Shown here piece by piece: positions 1-4,768 of a DNA stretch of 30,917 nt. The stretch is from a virus. Positions within the stretch are counted from its first letter, which is position 1, and the number at the start of each line of letters is the position of its first letter. The position numbers and the translations under genes are program-made. The DNA is taken from positions 1 through 30,917 of IMG/VR virus record IMGVR_UViG_3300028025_000470; one strand, written 5' to 3'. The notes under the pieces were generated by a model. That model searched no databases. It was not told where the DNA came from and saw only the letters and a program-made list of their open reading frames with translations.

Positions 1-63
1 CTCGTCAATTACGCGGCTGGCTTTTCCGTATCCGAAGGGATTTAAAATTTCAGATTCCTCCAT
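1..63 (-). CDS. 5' fragment of the leftward hypothetical gene completed at 30591-30839
   Basis: Read leftward from the ATG at 63-61, this is the first 21 codons (MEESEILNPFGYGKASRV...) of the 82-residue protein seen whole at the other end of the window. It runs off the contig edge and appears here only because of the terminal repeat. It should not be counted as a second gene. Confidence 0.85.
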   Translation of the reverse strand, partial: MEESEILNPFGYGKASRVIDE

Positions 64-126
64 CGTTTTATTTGCAAGTTATAAGCGAAAAAATGGGATT
101 TGAGAAAAAACTTAAAATTTGTTGAA
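1..126. repeat. Left copy of 126-bp terminal direct repeat (circular closure)
   Basis: Every base of 1-126 is identical to 30777-30902. The copies diverge in an A-run: the left copy continues with more A, while the right copy switches to an unrelated 15-base end. The repeat includes the 5' end of a leftward gene, whose full copy lies at 30591-30839. This is what an assembler produces at the ends of a circular or circularly permuted genome, and it gives a unit of 30,776 bp. It is not good evidence for a packaged terminal repeat, because its length is in the range of an assembly overlap and it cuts a gene. Confidence 0.93.
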
Positions 127-144
127 AAAAAAGTAAGATTTATT
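64..144 (-). promoter_or_regulatory. Probable leftward promoter region of the divergent intergenic space
   Basis: The leftward operon starts at base 63 and the rightward early operon at 209, so this 145-bp gap must carry divergent promoters. On the minus strand the closest -7-like element is TATAACTTG (about 83-75), an imperfect match to TAnnTTTG, some 12 bases before the start codon. A long A-tract lies on the plus strand at 125-132. No strong -33 TTG is visible at the right distance, so the exact promoter is uncertain. Confidence 0.3.
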
Positions 145-174
145 TTGGAATCTAATTTATTTCTTCGATATTTG
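145..174 (+). promoter_or_regulatory. Early rightward promoter (Bacteroidota type)
   Basis: TTG at 145-147 is followed after 19 bases by GATATTTG (167-174), which matches TAnnTTTG at seven of eight positions. The spacing is normal for the primary Bacteroidota sigma factor. Transcription would begin near 181, giving a leader of about 28 nt before the ATG at 209. It probably drives the early operon from 209 onward. Confidence 0.55.
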
Positions 175-208
175 AATCAACAAACAAGGACATAAAACCA
201 AAAACACC

Positions 209-436
209 ATGAGCATTACATCAATTCAAATCAAAAACAAGGCTGCTGAACTAGGAATGAATGTAAAAACAATAATTCCAGGAGTTTATTCGGAGATTGA
301 ATACCTTGCTGTTACTCTTAAATTTGGAAAGACTGCTTTCTTTTTGATGGATAACAAAACTTTTAAATACACTTATTCTCACACTTACGATGCTGTCTTA
401 GACAAGACAACAAAATCAAAACCAAAAGGCTTCTAA
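209..436 (+). CDS. Hypothetical early protein, 75 aa
   Basis: This is the first gene of the rightward early operon, behind a Bacteroidota-type promoter and an A-rich leader ending ACACC-ATG, with no Shine-Dalgarno sequence. The product is small and basic at its C terminus (KTTKSKPKGF). No catalytic motif or membrane segment is visible and I do not recognise the family. The pattern of short predicted strands with several aromatic residues suggests a small folded protein. A stable UUCG hairpin follows the stop codon directly, so this gene may be expressed partly as a separate unit. First early genes of phages often encode host-directed proteins, but nothing here proves that. Confidence 0.6.
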   Translation: MSITSIQIKNKAAELGMNVKTIIPGVYSEIEYLAVTLKFGKTAFFLMDNKTFKYTYSHTYDAVLDKTTKSKPKGF

Positions 437-441
437 TAAAC

Positions 442-457
442 AGCCCTTCGGGGCTTT
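442..457 (+). terminator. UUCG-tetraloop hairpin, weak terminator or mRNA stabiliser
   Basis: AGCCC (442-446), TTCG (447-450) and GGGCT (451-455) form a five-pair stem closed by an exceptionally stable UUCG tetraloop. Only TTT follows, so as a terminator it would be leaky. It sits 6 bases after the stop of the 75-residue gene and 19 bases before the next start. It could attenuate transcription or protect a 3' end. Confidence 0.55.
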
Positions 458-475
458 CACTTAAACCCTAAAAAA

Positions 476-742
476 ATGAATTACGAACAAGAAAATTACT
501 ACGACCAAGAAATCGAGTTCGACTACGAAGGTCGCAGCTACCAGTGGCGAGGCGATTACACGACTACCAGCTGGGGAGAAGACGAAGGCGAATTTTCGCC
601 AGCTTACGGCGAGTTTGAGGTTACGATTGAACATACCGAAACTCTTAATTATTACGACGAGGACAACGAGCGCATTGTGGAAGTTGACCAGACGGCTTCA
701 ATGTTGTCAGTTGTCGAAAATCAAATTGAACGAAACTTTTAA
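476..742 (+). CDS. Acidic hypothetical protein, 88 aa
   Basis: The product is very rich in Glu, Asp and Tyr, with almost no Lys, and so strongly negatively charged. Examples are YYDQEIEFDYEG and GEDEGEFSPAYGEFEV. No enzyme motif is seen. Small acidic early phage proteins sometimes mimic DNA to block host nucleases or DNA-binding proteins. That is only a possibility here, based on charge and position in the early operon next to recombination genes. The start has an A-run (AAAAAA) immediately upstream and no Shine-Dalgarno sequence. It lies 11 bases before the ERF gene, so they are probably co-transcribed. Confidence 0.65.
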   Translation: MNYEQENYYDQEIEFDYEGRSYQWRGDYTTTSWGEDEGEFSPAYGEFEVTIEHTETLNYYDEDNERIVEVDQTASMLSVVENQIERNF

Positions 743-753
743 CCAAAACACCT

Positions 754-1296
754 ATGAAAGAATTAATTGCAATCCAAGCGGAGTTGAAAGCTCCAAAAAA
801 TCAGTACAACTCCTTTGGCAAATACAAGTACCGGTCTTGCGAGGACATACTAGAGGCTCTTAAGCCTTTGCTAGTTAAATACGAATGCACCTTAATTATA
901 GAAGACGAAGTTAAAGAAGTTGGCGGCGTTCTTTTTATTGAATCAACCGTAAGCATACAAAAAGAAATGGAAGGCAGGGCGGTAACGGCACAGGCTGGCA
1001 TAGACATCAATCGCAAAGGCATGGACATAGCACAGTCATTTGGTAGTTCCTCAAGTTACGCTCGAAAGTACGCGCTCTCGGGTCTTCTATTAATCGAAGA
1101 TAGTCACCTAGACCCAGACGCAAGTAACGACCACCAGCCAAAAGCACCGGTTAAGGTAGCGCCAACCGAGGAACAATTTGCTTACATCGTCCGGTATCTA
1201 AACGGAACGGATGCCCAGCGTAAACAAGCTTTGGAGGCAATGAGCAAATACAGATTTAACAAAGACCAGCAGGACACTTTAGACGGATTGATATGA
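754..1296 (+). CDS. erf: ERF-family single-strand annealing recombinase
   Basis: ERF proteins bind ssDNA and anneal complementary strands, serving phage recombination and circularisation. The N-terminal 120 residues carry the family pattern: a YKYRSCEDILEALKPLL segment (about 24-40), a central beta region, and the diagnostic QSFGSSSSYARKYALSGLL stretch (94-112) followed by IED. Its 180-residue length is usual for the family. The C terminus (130-180) is a linker plus a short helical domain, probably for partner interaction. The start follows the recurring AACACCT-ATG context. Its stop overlaps the next gene's start by 4 bases, indicating translational coupling with the Gp157-like gene, a common pairing in phages. 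The call is firm at family level; the mechanism is inferred. Confidence 0.9.
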   Translation: MKELIAIQAELKAPKNQYNSFGKYKYRSCEDILEALKPLLVKYECTLIIEDEVKEVGGVLFIESTVSIQKEMEGRAVTAQAGIDINRKGMDIAQSFGSSSSYARKYALSGLLLIEDSHLDPDASNDHQPKAPVKVAPTEEQFAYIVRYLNGTDAQRKQALEAMSKYRFNKDQQDTLDGLI

Positions 1297-1775
1297 ATTT
1301 ATACGAAATAACAAGGGACGCGCTTGAATTGGCGTCCCTTCTTGAAACGGAGGAACTAACGCCAGAACTAGAGTCGGCGCTGGTAATTAACCAAGAGCAG
1401 TTGCAAGCCAAGGCTGGTAACTACGCCAAGGTTATCGCAAATATCCAGAGCGATGCTGACGCAATCGAAACGGAAATTAAGCGACTAAAGGCAATGAAGG
1501 AAAGCAAGGAGCGAGCCATTACGCGGCTCAAGGACGCGCTTAGGGATGCAATGCTTGTAAGTGCAATCGACAAAATAGAAAGTCCTTTATTCAAGCTTGC
1601 TTTGCGCCGTAGCGAAGCGGTGGAGGTGGATATGGTGGAGGCTTTGCCAAACGCTTACCAGAATGTTAAGAACGTCGTAACTGCGGACAAAGTAGCCATT
1701 AAAGAGGCTATTAAACGCGGAGAAAATGTTTATGGCGCCAGATTAGTTGAAAATTTTAACCTGCAAATCAAATGA
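1293..1775 (+). CDS. Siphovirus Gp157-like protein
   Basis: The 160-residue protein has the Gp157 layout. A helical N-terminal half predicted to form a coiled coil runs about 40-95 (ETEIKRLKAMKESKERAITRLKDAL). It is followed by a short beta region (SPLFKLALRRSEAVEV, about 99-114) and a C-terminal part containing ADKVAIKEAIKRGENVYGARL. Gp157 homologues in other phages lie next to ERF or other annealing proteins and have been linked to phage resistance and recombination, but their biochemistry is not settled. Start and stop codons overlap both neighbours (ATGA style), so it is translated from the same message as ERF. Confidence 0.85.
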   Translation: MNLYEITRDALELASLLETEELTPELESALVINQEQLQAKAGNYAKVIANIQSDADAIETEIKRLKAMKESKERAITRLKDALRDAMLVSAIDKIESPLFKLALRRSEAVEVDMVEALPNAYQNVKNVVTADKVAIKEAIKRGENVYGARLVENFNLQIK

Positions 1776-1909
1776 AATATCTAGGAAAAGAAATAGCACG
1801 TCCGGGAGACCTCGCGCCAAAAGGCGTGCGGTCAACTTACCAAACAGAAAAATTACCTTTTAACGAAACTTTTGAGCGTTTATGGCAGCTGACAAATTCC
1901 AAAAAGTAA
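1772..1909 (+). CDS. Small hypothetical protein, 45 aa
   Basis: ATG at 1772 overlaps the TGA of the Gp157-like gene, and the frame stays open to TAA at 1907-1909, with 28 bases overlapping the next gene in another frame. The peptide begins MKYLGKEIARPGDLAPKG and has a polar C-terminal half. The overlapping start/stop arrangement, normal in this operon, is the main support. I do not recognise a family. Confidence 0.5.
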   Translation: MKYLGKEIARPGDLAPKGVRSTYQTEKLPFNETFERLWQLTNSKK

Positions 1910-2223
1910 AGGCAATGATACAAGACTTGTATCTAGATGGCTACACCAAAAATTCAATCAGCAAGGTTCTGGGCATGAGCGTTAATCAAGTTTCTTATGT
2001 CCTTTACACCAAGCTTAAAATGCACGAGAAAAGTCCTCGCAAAATGTCCAGCACTAACCTTGTCGAGTCAATGCCTAAGCACCTAGTTGACCGGGTAATT
2101 ACCTTGGCCAGCTGGGGATATAACAACAAGGAAATTGCGGAGGACACAAGGCTGCCATATAACCGCGTTCACGTTCTGGTTAAGGAAGCGACCAACAAGG
2201 ATTTGATAAAAAAATTAGTTTAA
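1882..2223 (+). CDS. Double helix-turn-helix DNA-binding protein
   Basis: The 113-residue product holds two HTH-like units. The first is at about 13-45 (LYLDGYTKNSISKVLGMS, then VNQVSYVLYTKL) and the second at about 67-103 (LASWGYNNKEIAEDTRLP, then YNRVHVLVKEA). Each has the helix, G-x-N-K/S-x-I, turn and recognition-helix pattern of resolvase- or sigma-like HTH domains. No catalytic domain is attached, so it is probably a regulator or architectural protein. It ends the first early block. A promoter follows at once, which it could control, but no operator was identified. Confidence 0.7.
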   Translation: MAADKFQKVKAMIQDLYLDGYTKNSISKVLGMSVNQVSYVLYTKLKMHEKSPRKMSSTNLVESMPKHLVDRVITLASWGYNNKEIAEDTRLPYNRVHVLVKEATNKDLIKKLV

Positions 2224-2227
2224 TCTT

Positions 2228-2256
2228 TTGTGTTTTTAATTTATTTCTTAGTTTTG
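2228..2256 (+). promoter_or_regulatory. Internal early promoter, TTG-18-TAGTTTTG
   Basis: TTG at 2228-2230 and TAGTTTTG at 2249-2256 (a full TAnnTTTG match) are 18 bases apart in the gap between 2223 and 2279. Transcription would start near 2263, about 16 bases before the next ATG, giving a second early transcript for 2279-3899. Confidence 0.65.
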
Positions 2257-2278
2257 ATAAACATTTAACCAATTACCT

Positions 2279-2434
2279 ATGGAAAATTTAAATAATTACG
2301 GCCCTAAGTACGGACCATTTACCAAAGAAGGCGCAAAGTATCTTTACTCCTTTTACTCTGCCGAGGCAGTGGTTGGCACAATTGACTGGCCTAGCGCAAA
2401 AAGATTTATGGACTTTTACAAAACTTACCTATGA
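2279..2434 (+). CDS. Small hypothetical protein, 51 aa
   Basis: ATG at 2279 lies directly behind a promoter and an ATTTAACC-AATTACCT leader like those of other early genes. The peptide is aromatic-rich (YGPKYGPFTKEGAKYLYSFY, later WPSAKRFMDFYKTYL). Its stop overlaps the start of the next small gene. No family is recognised. Position, leader and coupled stop/start make it a likely real gene. Confidence 0.6.
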   Translation: MENLNNYGPKYGPFTKEGAKYLYSFYSAEAVVGTIDWPSAKRFMDFYKTYL

Positions 2435-2532
2435 AAAAAGCAATCAAGATTACCGGAAAAATCATTTACGCAATTATAGCTTTTCTGCCAATTTTCGCGA
2501 TTGGCTATATGCTAGGACTTAAATTACTTTAA
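2431..2532 (+). CDS. Single-pass membrane miniprotein, 33 aa
   Basis: The product has a Lys-rich N terminus (MKKAIKITGK) and one hydrophobic helix, IIYAIIAFLPIFAIGYMLG. It is predicted to be a small inner-membrane protein. Its start overlaps the previous stop by 4 bases. The role is unknown; size and composition fit small phage membrane effectors. Confidence 0.55.
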   Translation: MKKAIKITGKIIYAIIAFLPIFAIGYMLGLKLL

Positions 2533-2552
2533 ACAATCAATCTAAAACACCT

Positions 2553-2855
2553 ATGGAAAATTTCACTTTAAACATTACCGACAGCGTTACGCGCTCAGTT
2601 TCTTTGCCGCAATACTTCTCAATAAGTGACGGCATATTTTACAAATTGCTAGACGCGCAGAATTATTTGTGTGTGACCTATTACGGCGACGATACACTAA
2701 GCTTTGGACTGTATTTATACCCAAGGATTGAAATGCACAGCACCGATTTATTAAAAAGCTTACGCATTGACCAAATTAACGAATTACCAGCCGACGAATT
2801 TTACACGGCTTATTTTAACGCTAAAAATTTAATCGAAAAACTTGCTGAAATATGA
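2553..2855 (+). CDS. Hypothetical early protein, 100 aa
   Basis: The product shows a mixed alpha/beta pattern, with beta-rich residues 1-65 (FTLNITDSVTRSVSLPQYFS and YLCVTYYGDDTLSFGLYLY) and a C-terminal helix (NAKNLIEKLAEI). No catalytic motif is visible and I do not recognise it. The start follows CTAAAACACCT-ATG, nearly the same leader as the ERF gene. The stop overlaps the next start by 4 bases, so it is cotranslated with the HTH gene. Confidence 0.65.
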   Translation: MENFTLNITDSVTRSVSLPQYFSISDGIFYKLLDAQNYLCVTYYGDDTLSFGLYLYPRIEMHSTDLLKSLRIDQINELPADEFYTAYFNAKNLIEKLAEI

Positions 2856-3055
2856 AACCAGATTCTCAAAACGCACTAATCAAAGGCTGGCTTTTAAACG
2901 GCTATTCAATTACACCGATGGAGGCGCTTAATATGTTTGGCTGCTTTAGGTTATCCGCAAGGATTGCTAACCTCCGAGAGGATGGGATGCCAGTGGTGAC
3001 CGACATGGTTACTATAAACGACAAGCGAGTTGCACGTTATTATCTAAGCCGTTGA
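2852..3055 (+). CDS. Small HTH protein (HTH_39-like)
   Basis: This 67-residue protein fits the small winged-helix or HTH proteins common in phages. It reads QNALIKGWLLNGYSITPMEAL, then NMFGCFRLSARIANLREDGMPV, then a basic beta wing (TINDKRVARYYL). The family pattern is LNxGxSITPxEALxxFGCFRLxARIxxLRxxG. It binds DNA by inference and may control early transcription or assist replication. It overlaps both neighbours by 4 bases. Confidence 0.8.
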   Translation: MKPDSQNALIKGWLLNGYSITPMEALNMFGCFRLSARIANLREDGMPVVTDMVTINDKRVARYYLSR

Positions 3056-3411
3056 ATTACAACTCAGATTTTAGATACGATTTAGAGTTTGGAGTCCTAG
3101 AGGGTGAAACTTGGTTTGAGCAGATAGTTTCCAATAAAAAATTTGAGGTTAAAACTGACCGGCAAAGCGCAAGAACTGGAAACATTTATATTGAATATGA
3201 AAGCCGAGGTAAACTCTCTGGGATTGCAACAACTCAAGCAGATTATTGGGTTTACAAAATTACCGACGTTAAGGCAATCGTAATTGCAACTGACGAATTA
3301 AAACGAGTTGTAAAGCAATTAGTATTTGAACAAAAAGCAAGAGCAAACGTCAGAGGCGGTGACAATAACACAAGCGTTGGCGTATTAGTTAAAATTAAAG
3401 ACCTAGTTTAA
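3052..3411 (+). CDS. PD-(D/E)XK-like nuclease-fold protein
   Basis: The 119-residue product matches a recurrent small phage protein. An N-terminal acidic helix (GVLEGETWFEQIV, 14-26) precedes the core strand KFEVKTD (30-36), with E32-V-K34 as a likely (D/E)XK pair. TGNIYIEYES and SGIATTQADYWVY follow. The order helix, strand with ExK, then QADYWVY resembles Holliday-junction resolvase and restriction-like nucleases, so a DNA-processing role is likely. Which carboxylate completes the active site is unclear (E19 or E23). The best start is TTG at 3052, overlapping the previous TGA. The next methionine is far inside the conserved region. Confidence 0.72.
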   Translation: MNYNSDFRYDLEFGVLEGETWFEQIVSNKKFEVKTDRQSARTGNIYIEYESRGKLSGIATTQADYWVYKITDVKAIVIATDELKRVVKQLVFEQKARANVRGGDNNTSVGVLVKIKDLV

Positions 3412-3412
3412 A

Positions 3413-3796
3413 ATGACAAAAGAGGAAATAATACAAGAGTTGCAATTTAGGGCGACCCAGAAATATCTAATTTATCTGGCTTTGCAGGAAATTATGCTAG
3501 ACAATTACGAAGACGCAACGTTTTTAAAGGATTACGACCACGACCTAACTGTTAAGCATAAAAACATAATCAACTCCTTAAAACGCAACGCAACTAAGGC
3601 GTTTAGATTTCTGGAAGGCTACGACGAAGGCGAGGCAACAATTAAGCAATTCCACGACTTTGTAAAGCTTTTCGAACGCATACACGAGTCGATTGACTGG
3701 GGAGGTCCAGTATACACCGATTGCCTTACTGCGGTTGAACAAATAATAAATAACTATGCGAAAATTCACGGAAGCGGAAGCGGAGACAATGCTTGA
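3413..3796 (+). CDS. Helical hypothetical protein, 127 aa
   Basis: The product appears almost wholly alpha-helical and acidic, with an EEIIQELQFRATQKYLIYLA N-terminal helix and a C-terminal GSGSGDN tail. No motif is recognised. It begins one base after the previous stop. Its last 41 bases are overlapped in another frame by a small HTH gene. Confidence 0.65.
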   Translation: MTKEEIIQELQFRATQKYLIYLALQEIMLDNYEDATFLKDYDHDLTVKHKNIINSLKRNATKAFRFLEGYDEGEATIKQFHDFVKLFERIHESIDWGGPVYTDCLTAVEQIINNYAKIHGSGSGDNA

Positions 3797-3899
3797 CCTT
3801 TGGCGTGACCGGTTGCCTGTAAAGTCAATCGCGCACGAAATGAAACGCTCATATAATTGCATTTTAATTCAACTAAAAAAGCGTTCACTAATTGGATAA
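3756..3899 (+). CDS. Mini HTH protein, 47 aa
   Basis: ATG at 3756 opens a 47-residue frame overlapping the end of the previous gene. It reads RKFTEAEAETMLDLWRDRLP, then VKSIAHEMKRSYNCILIQLKK: helix, IAxxMxRS turn, recognition helix, as in minimal resolvase- or SANT-type HTH folds. Its stop TAA (3897-3899) lies within the ATTGGATAA motif that forms the -33 side of the next promoter, so gene and promoter are interlocked. A regulator of that promoter is a plausible but unproven role. Confidence 0.6.
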   Translation: MRKFTEAEAETMLDLWRDRLPVKSIAHEMKRSYNCILIQLKKRSLIG

Positions 3900-3919
3900 C
3901 TTTAAAATAGTTATATTTG
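3892..3919 (+). promoter_or_regulatory. Promoter of the structured RNA and replication gene, TTG-17-TATATTTG
   Basis: TTG (3892-3894) and a perfect TATATTTG (3912-3919) are 17 bases apart. The start site predicted about 7 bases downstream falls at or near G3926, the first base of a 12-bp stem. The region shares ATTGGATAA and the 17-base spacing with the promoter at 6827-6854, so the two are probably co-regulated. Confidence 0.72.
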
Positions 3920-3925
3920 AAAAAC

Positions 3926-4010
3926 GAATTATTCTTGAGGTGAGAGGCAAGAATAATTCCATAGGTTCCTAAACCTAACCCCGGCAGTCTCTCACCTGTT
4001 GGGGTTTTTT
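3926..4010 (+). ncRNA. Candidate structured RNA (~85 nt): three hairpins with complementary loops, ending in a terminator
   Basis: The stretch from the predicted start site to the T-tract is almost wholly base-paired. Hairpin 1 is a perfect 12-bp stem, GAATTATTCTTG (3926-3937) with CAAGAATAATTC (3948-3959), and loop AGGTGAGAGG. Hairpin 2 is TAGGTT (3962-3967) with AACCTA (3972-3977). Hairpin 3 is ACCCC (3978-3982) with GGGGT (4001-4005), plus an inner CAG/CTG and loop TCTCTCAC (3988-3995), then TTTTTT. Loop 1 and loop 3 are complementary: 3938-3946 AGGTGAGAG pairs with 3989-3997 CTCTCACCT. This predicts a kissing-loop RNA or an alternative antitermination fold. I know no named family that matches. 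It could be a free ncRNA, an attenuator for the replication gene, or partly a DNA operator. Confidence 0.6.
3978..4010 (+). terminator. Rho-independent terminator five bases before the replication gene
   Basis: The ACCCC/GGGGT stem with an inner CAG/CTG pairing is followed by TTTTTT (4005-4010), then ATTTTATG. It should end most transcripts from the 3912 promoter just before the ATG at 4016, unless antitermination or loop pairing changes the fold. Confidence 0.65.
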
Positions 4011-4015
4011 ATTTT

Positions 4016-4768
4016 ATGAAAAAAGAAGCTTATTACTTTTCACACGATGCCAACGCTAAGGACGACCCTAAGATTTTAAAGCTTAGGATGGAAATGGGTT
4101 GGGAAGGCTACGGACTTTTCTGGGCGTTAATTGAACTGCTAAGAAACGAAAGCGACTTTGTTATGCGAACGCATTGCAAAAGCATTGCCTTCGCATTGCA
4201 AACGCATGAGGACACAATTAAAAAAGTAATTGAGGACTTTGATTTATTTATAATTGAAGACGGTTATTTCTGGAGCGAAAGCCTTTTAAAACGTATGGAA
4301 TTAAAGGAGGAACGCTCAGAAAAGGCTAGAGAATCGGCCAAAAAACGCTGGAATAAGGATATTGATGCGAACGCAATGCGAACGCATAGCGAACGCAATG
4401 CGAATGCAATGCAATTAAAGGAAAGTAAAGTAAAGGAAATTAAAGAAAATGAAATAAAAGAAAGTAAAGTAAATGAGGATTCACACAATGCGATTTTTCG
4501 CGAATTATGGAAAAATAAGATTTGGCTGGAAGGATTAGCAATAAATTGGAAAGCGGATATTAAAGAAGTTCAAGACCATTTAAATACCTTTAGGCAAGAA
4601 TGTATCTTAAAAGGTAAATACAAGGAAAACGAAACTCTCGCTAAAGAGCATTTTTTTAATTGGGTAAAAAGAGGCAACCCAATTCCTAAAAAGGAAAGCG
4701 CCAAAGAAAATGTTTTTAGCCAACTTTACCGGGAGGAACTAGAAAAAGAAAAATTAAACGACCTATGA
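4016..4768 (+). CDS. Replication protein with Lin1244/Lin1753 (DUF4373)-type N-terminal domain
   Basis: Residues 1-115 carry the phage replisome-organiser-type domain: YYFSHDANAKDDPKILKLR (7-25), GWEGYGLFWALIELLR (28-43), a winged-helix region to FWSESLLKRM (85-94), and a basic KARESAKKRWNK end. A Lys/Glu-rich linker (115-155) joins it to a C-terminal helical domain, FRELWKNKIWLEGLAINWKA and onward. Proteins of this type bind a phage origin and recruit the helicase loader. The linker DNA carries iteron-like repeats and a C-free AT-rich tract, the same layout as lambda O, whose origin lies inside its gene. Its stop overlaps the next gene by 4 bases. Expression probably depends on reading through the upstream terminator. 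Confidence 0.82.
   Translation: MKKEAYYFSHDANAKDDPKILKLRMEMGWEGYGLFWALIELLRNESDFVMRTHCKSIAFALQTHEDTIKKVIEDFDLFIIEDGYFWSESLLKRMELKEERSEKARESAKKRWNKDIDANAMRTHSERNANAMQLKESKVKEIKENEIKESKVNEDSHNAIFRELWKNKIWLEGLAINWKADIKEVQDHLNTFRQECILKGKYKENETLAKEHFFNWVKRGNPIPKKESAKENVFSQLYREELEKEKLNDL
4162..4205. repeat. Iteron-like array 1: four 11-bp units around TGC-N4-GCA
   Basis: Four decamers with palindromic ends lie at a strict 11-bp period: TGCGAACGCA (4164), TGCAAAAGCA (4175), TGCCTTCGCA (4186) and TGCAAACGCA (4197), each separated by T. Read on the minus strand the units are GCGTTTGCAAT, GCGAAGGCAAT, GCTTTTGCAAT and GCGTTCGCATA. The period is not a multiple of three, so protein repetition does not explain it. 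Confidence 0.8.
4367..4410. repeat. Iteron-like array 2: four tandem 11-bp units
   Basis: The units are GCGAACGCAAT (4367), GCGAACGCATA (4378), GCGAACGCAAT (4389) and GCGAATGCAAT (4400). The same TGC-N4-GCA core occurs, with one unit beginning AGC, separated mainly by A where array 1 has T. The two arrays therefore look inverted relative to each other. Each is 44 bp and they are 161 bp apart. A C-free AT-rich tract follows directly. Confidence 0.85.

Larger units (their letters stand above)
4162..4482. other. Candidate replication origin inside the replication gene
   Basis: Two iteron-like arrays (4162-4205, 4367-4410) are followed by about 70 bases with no C on the plus strand (4413-4482), rich in A and G. 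That tract contains two copies of GAAAGTAAAGTAAA (4421-4434, 4460-4473). Iterons next to an asymmetric AT-rich tract inside the initiator gene is the plan of lambdoid origins. The tract could be the unwinding element. The second repeat pair is 39 bp apart, so it also gives a peptide repeat and is weaker evidence on its own. Confidence 0.65.

Noticed and set aside
1-126. The terminal direct repeat as a true packaged terminal repeat of the virion
   Set aside because: Its length is in the range of an assembly overlap, it cuts the start of a gene, and the right end carries an inverted chimeric tail. Circular closure explains it better.
4160-4412. The repeats in the replication gene as a CRISPR array
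   Set aside because: Units are 11 bp in direct contact with no unique spacers, and lie inside a coding gene. They fit iterons.
4421-4473. The repeated GAAAGTAAAGTAAA as independent evidence of a DNA site
   Set aside because: The two copies are 39 bp apart, in phase with codons, and give a KESKV peptide repeat, so protein-level duplication explains them.
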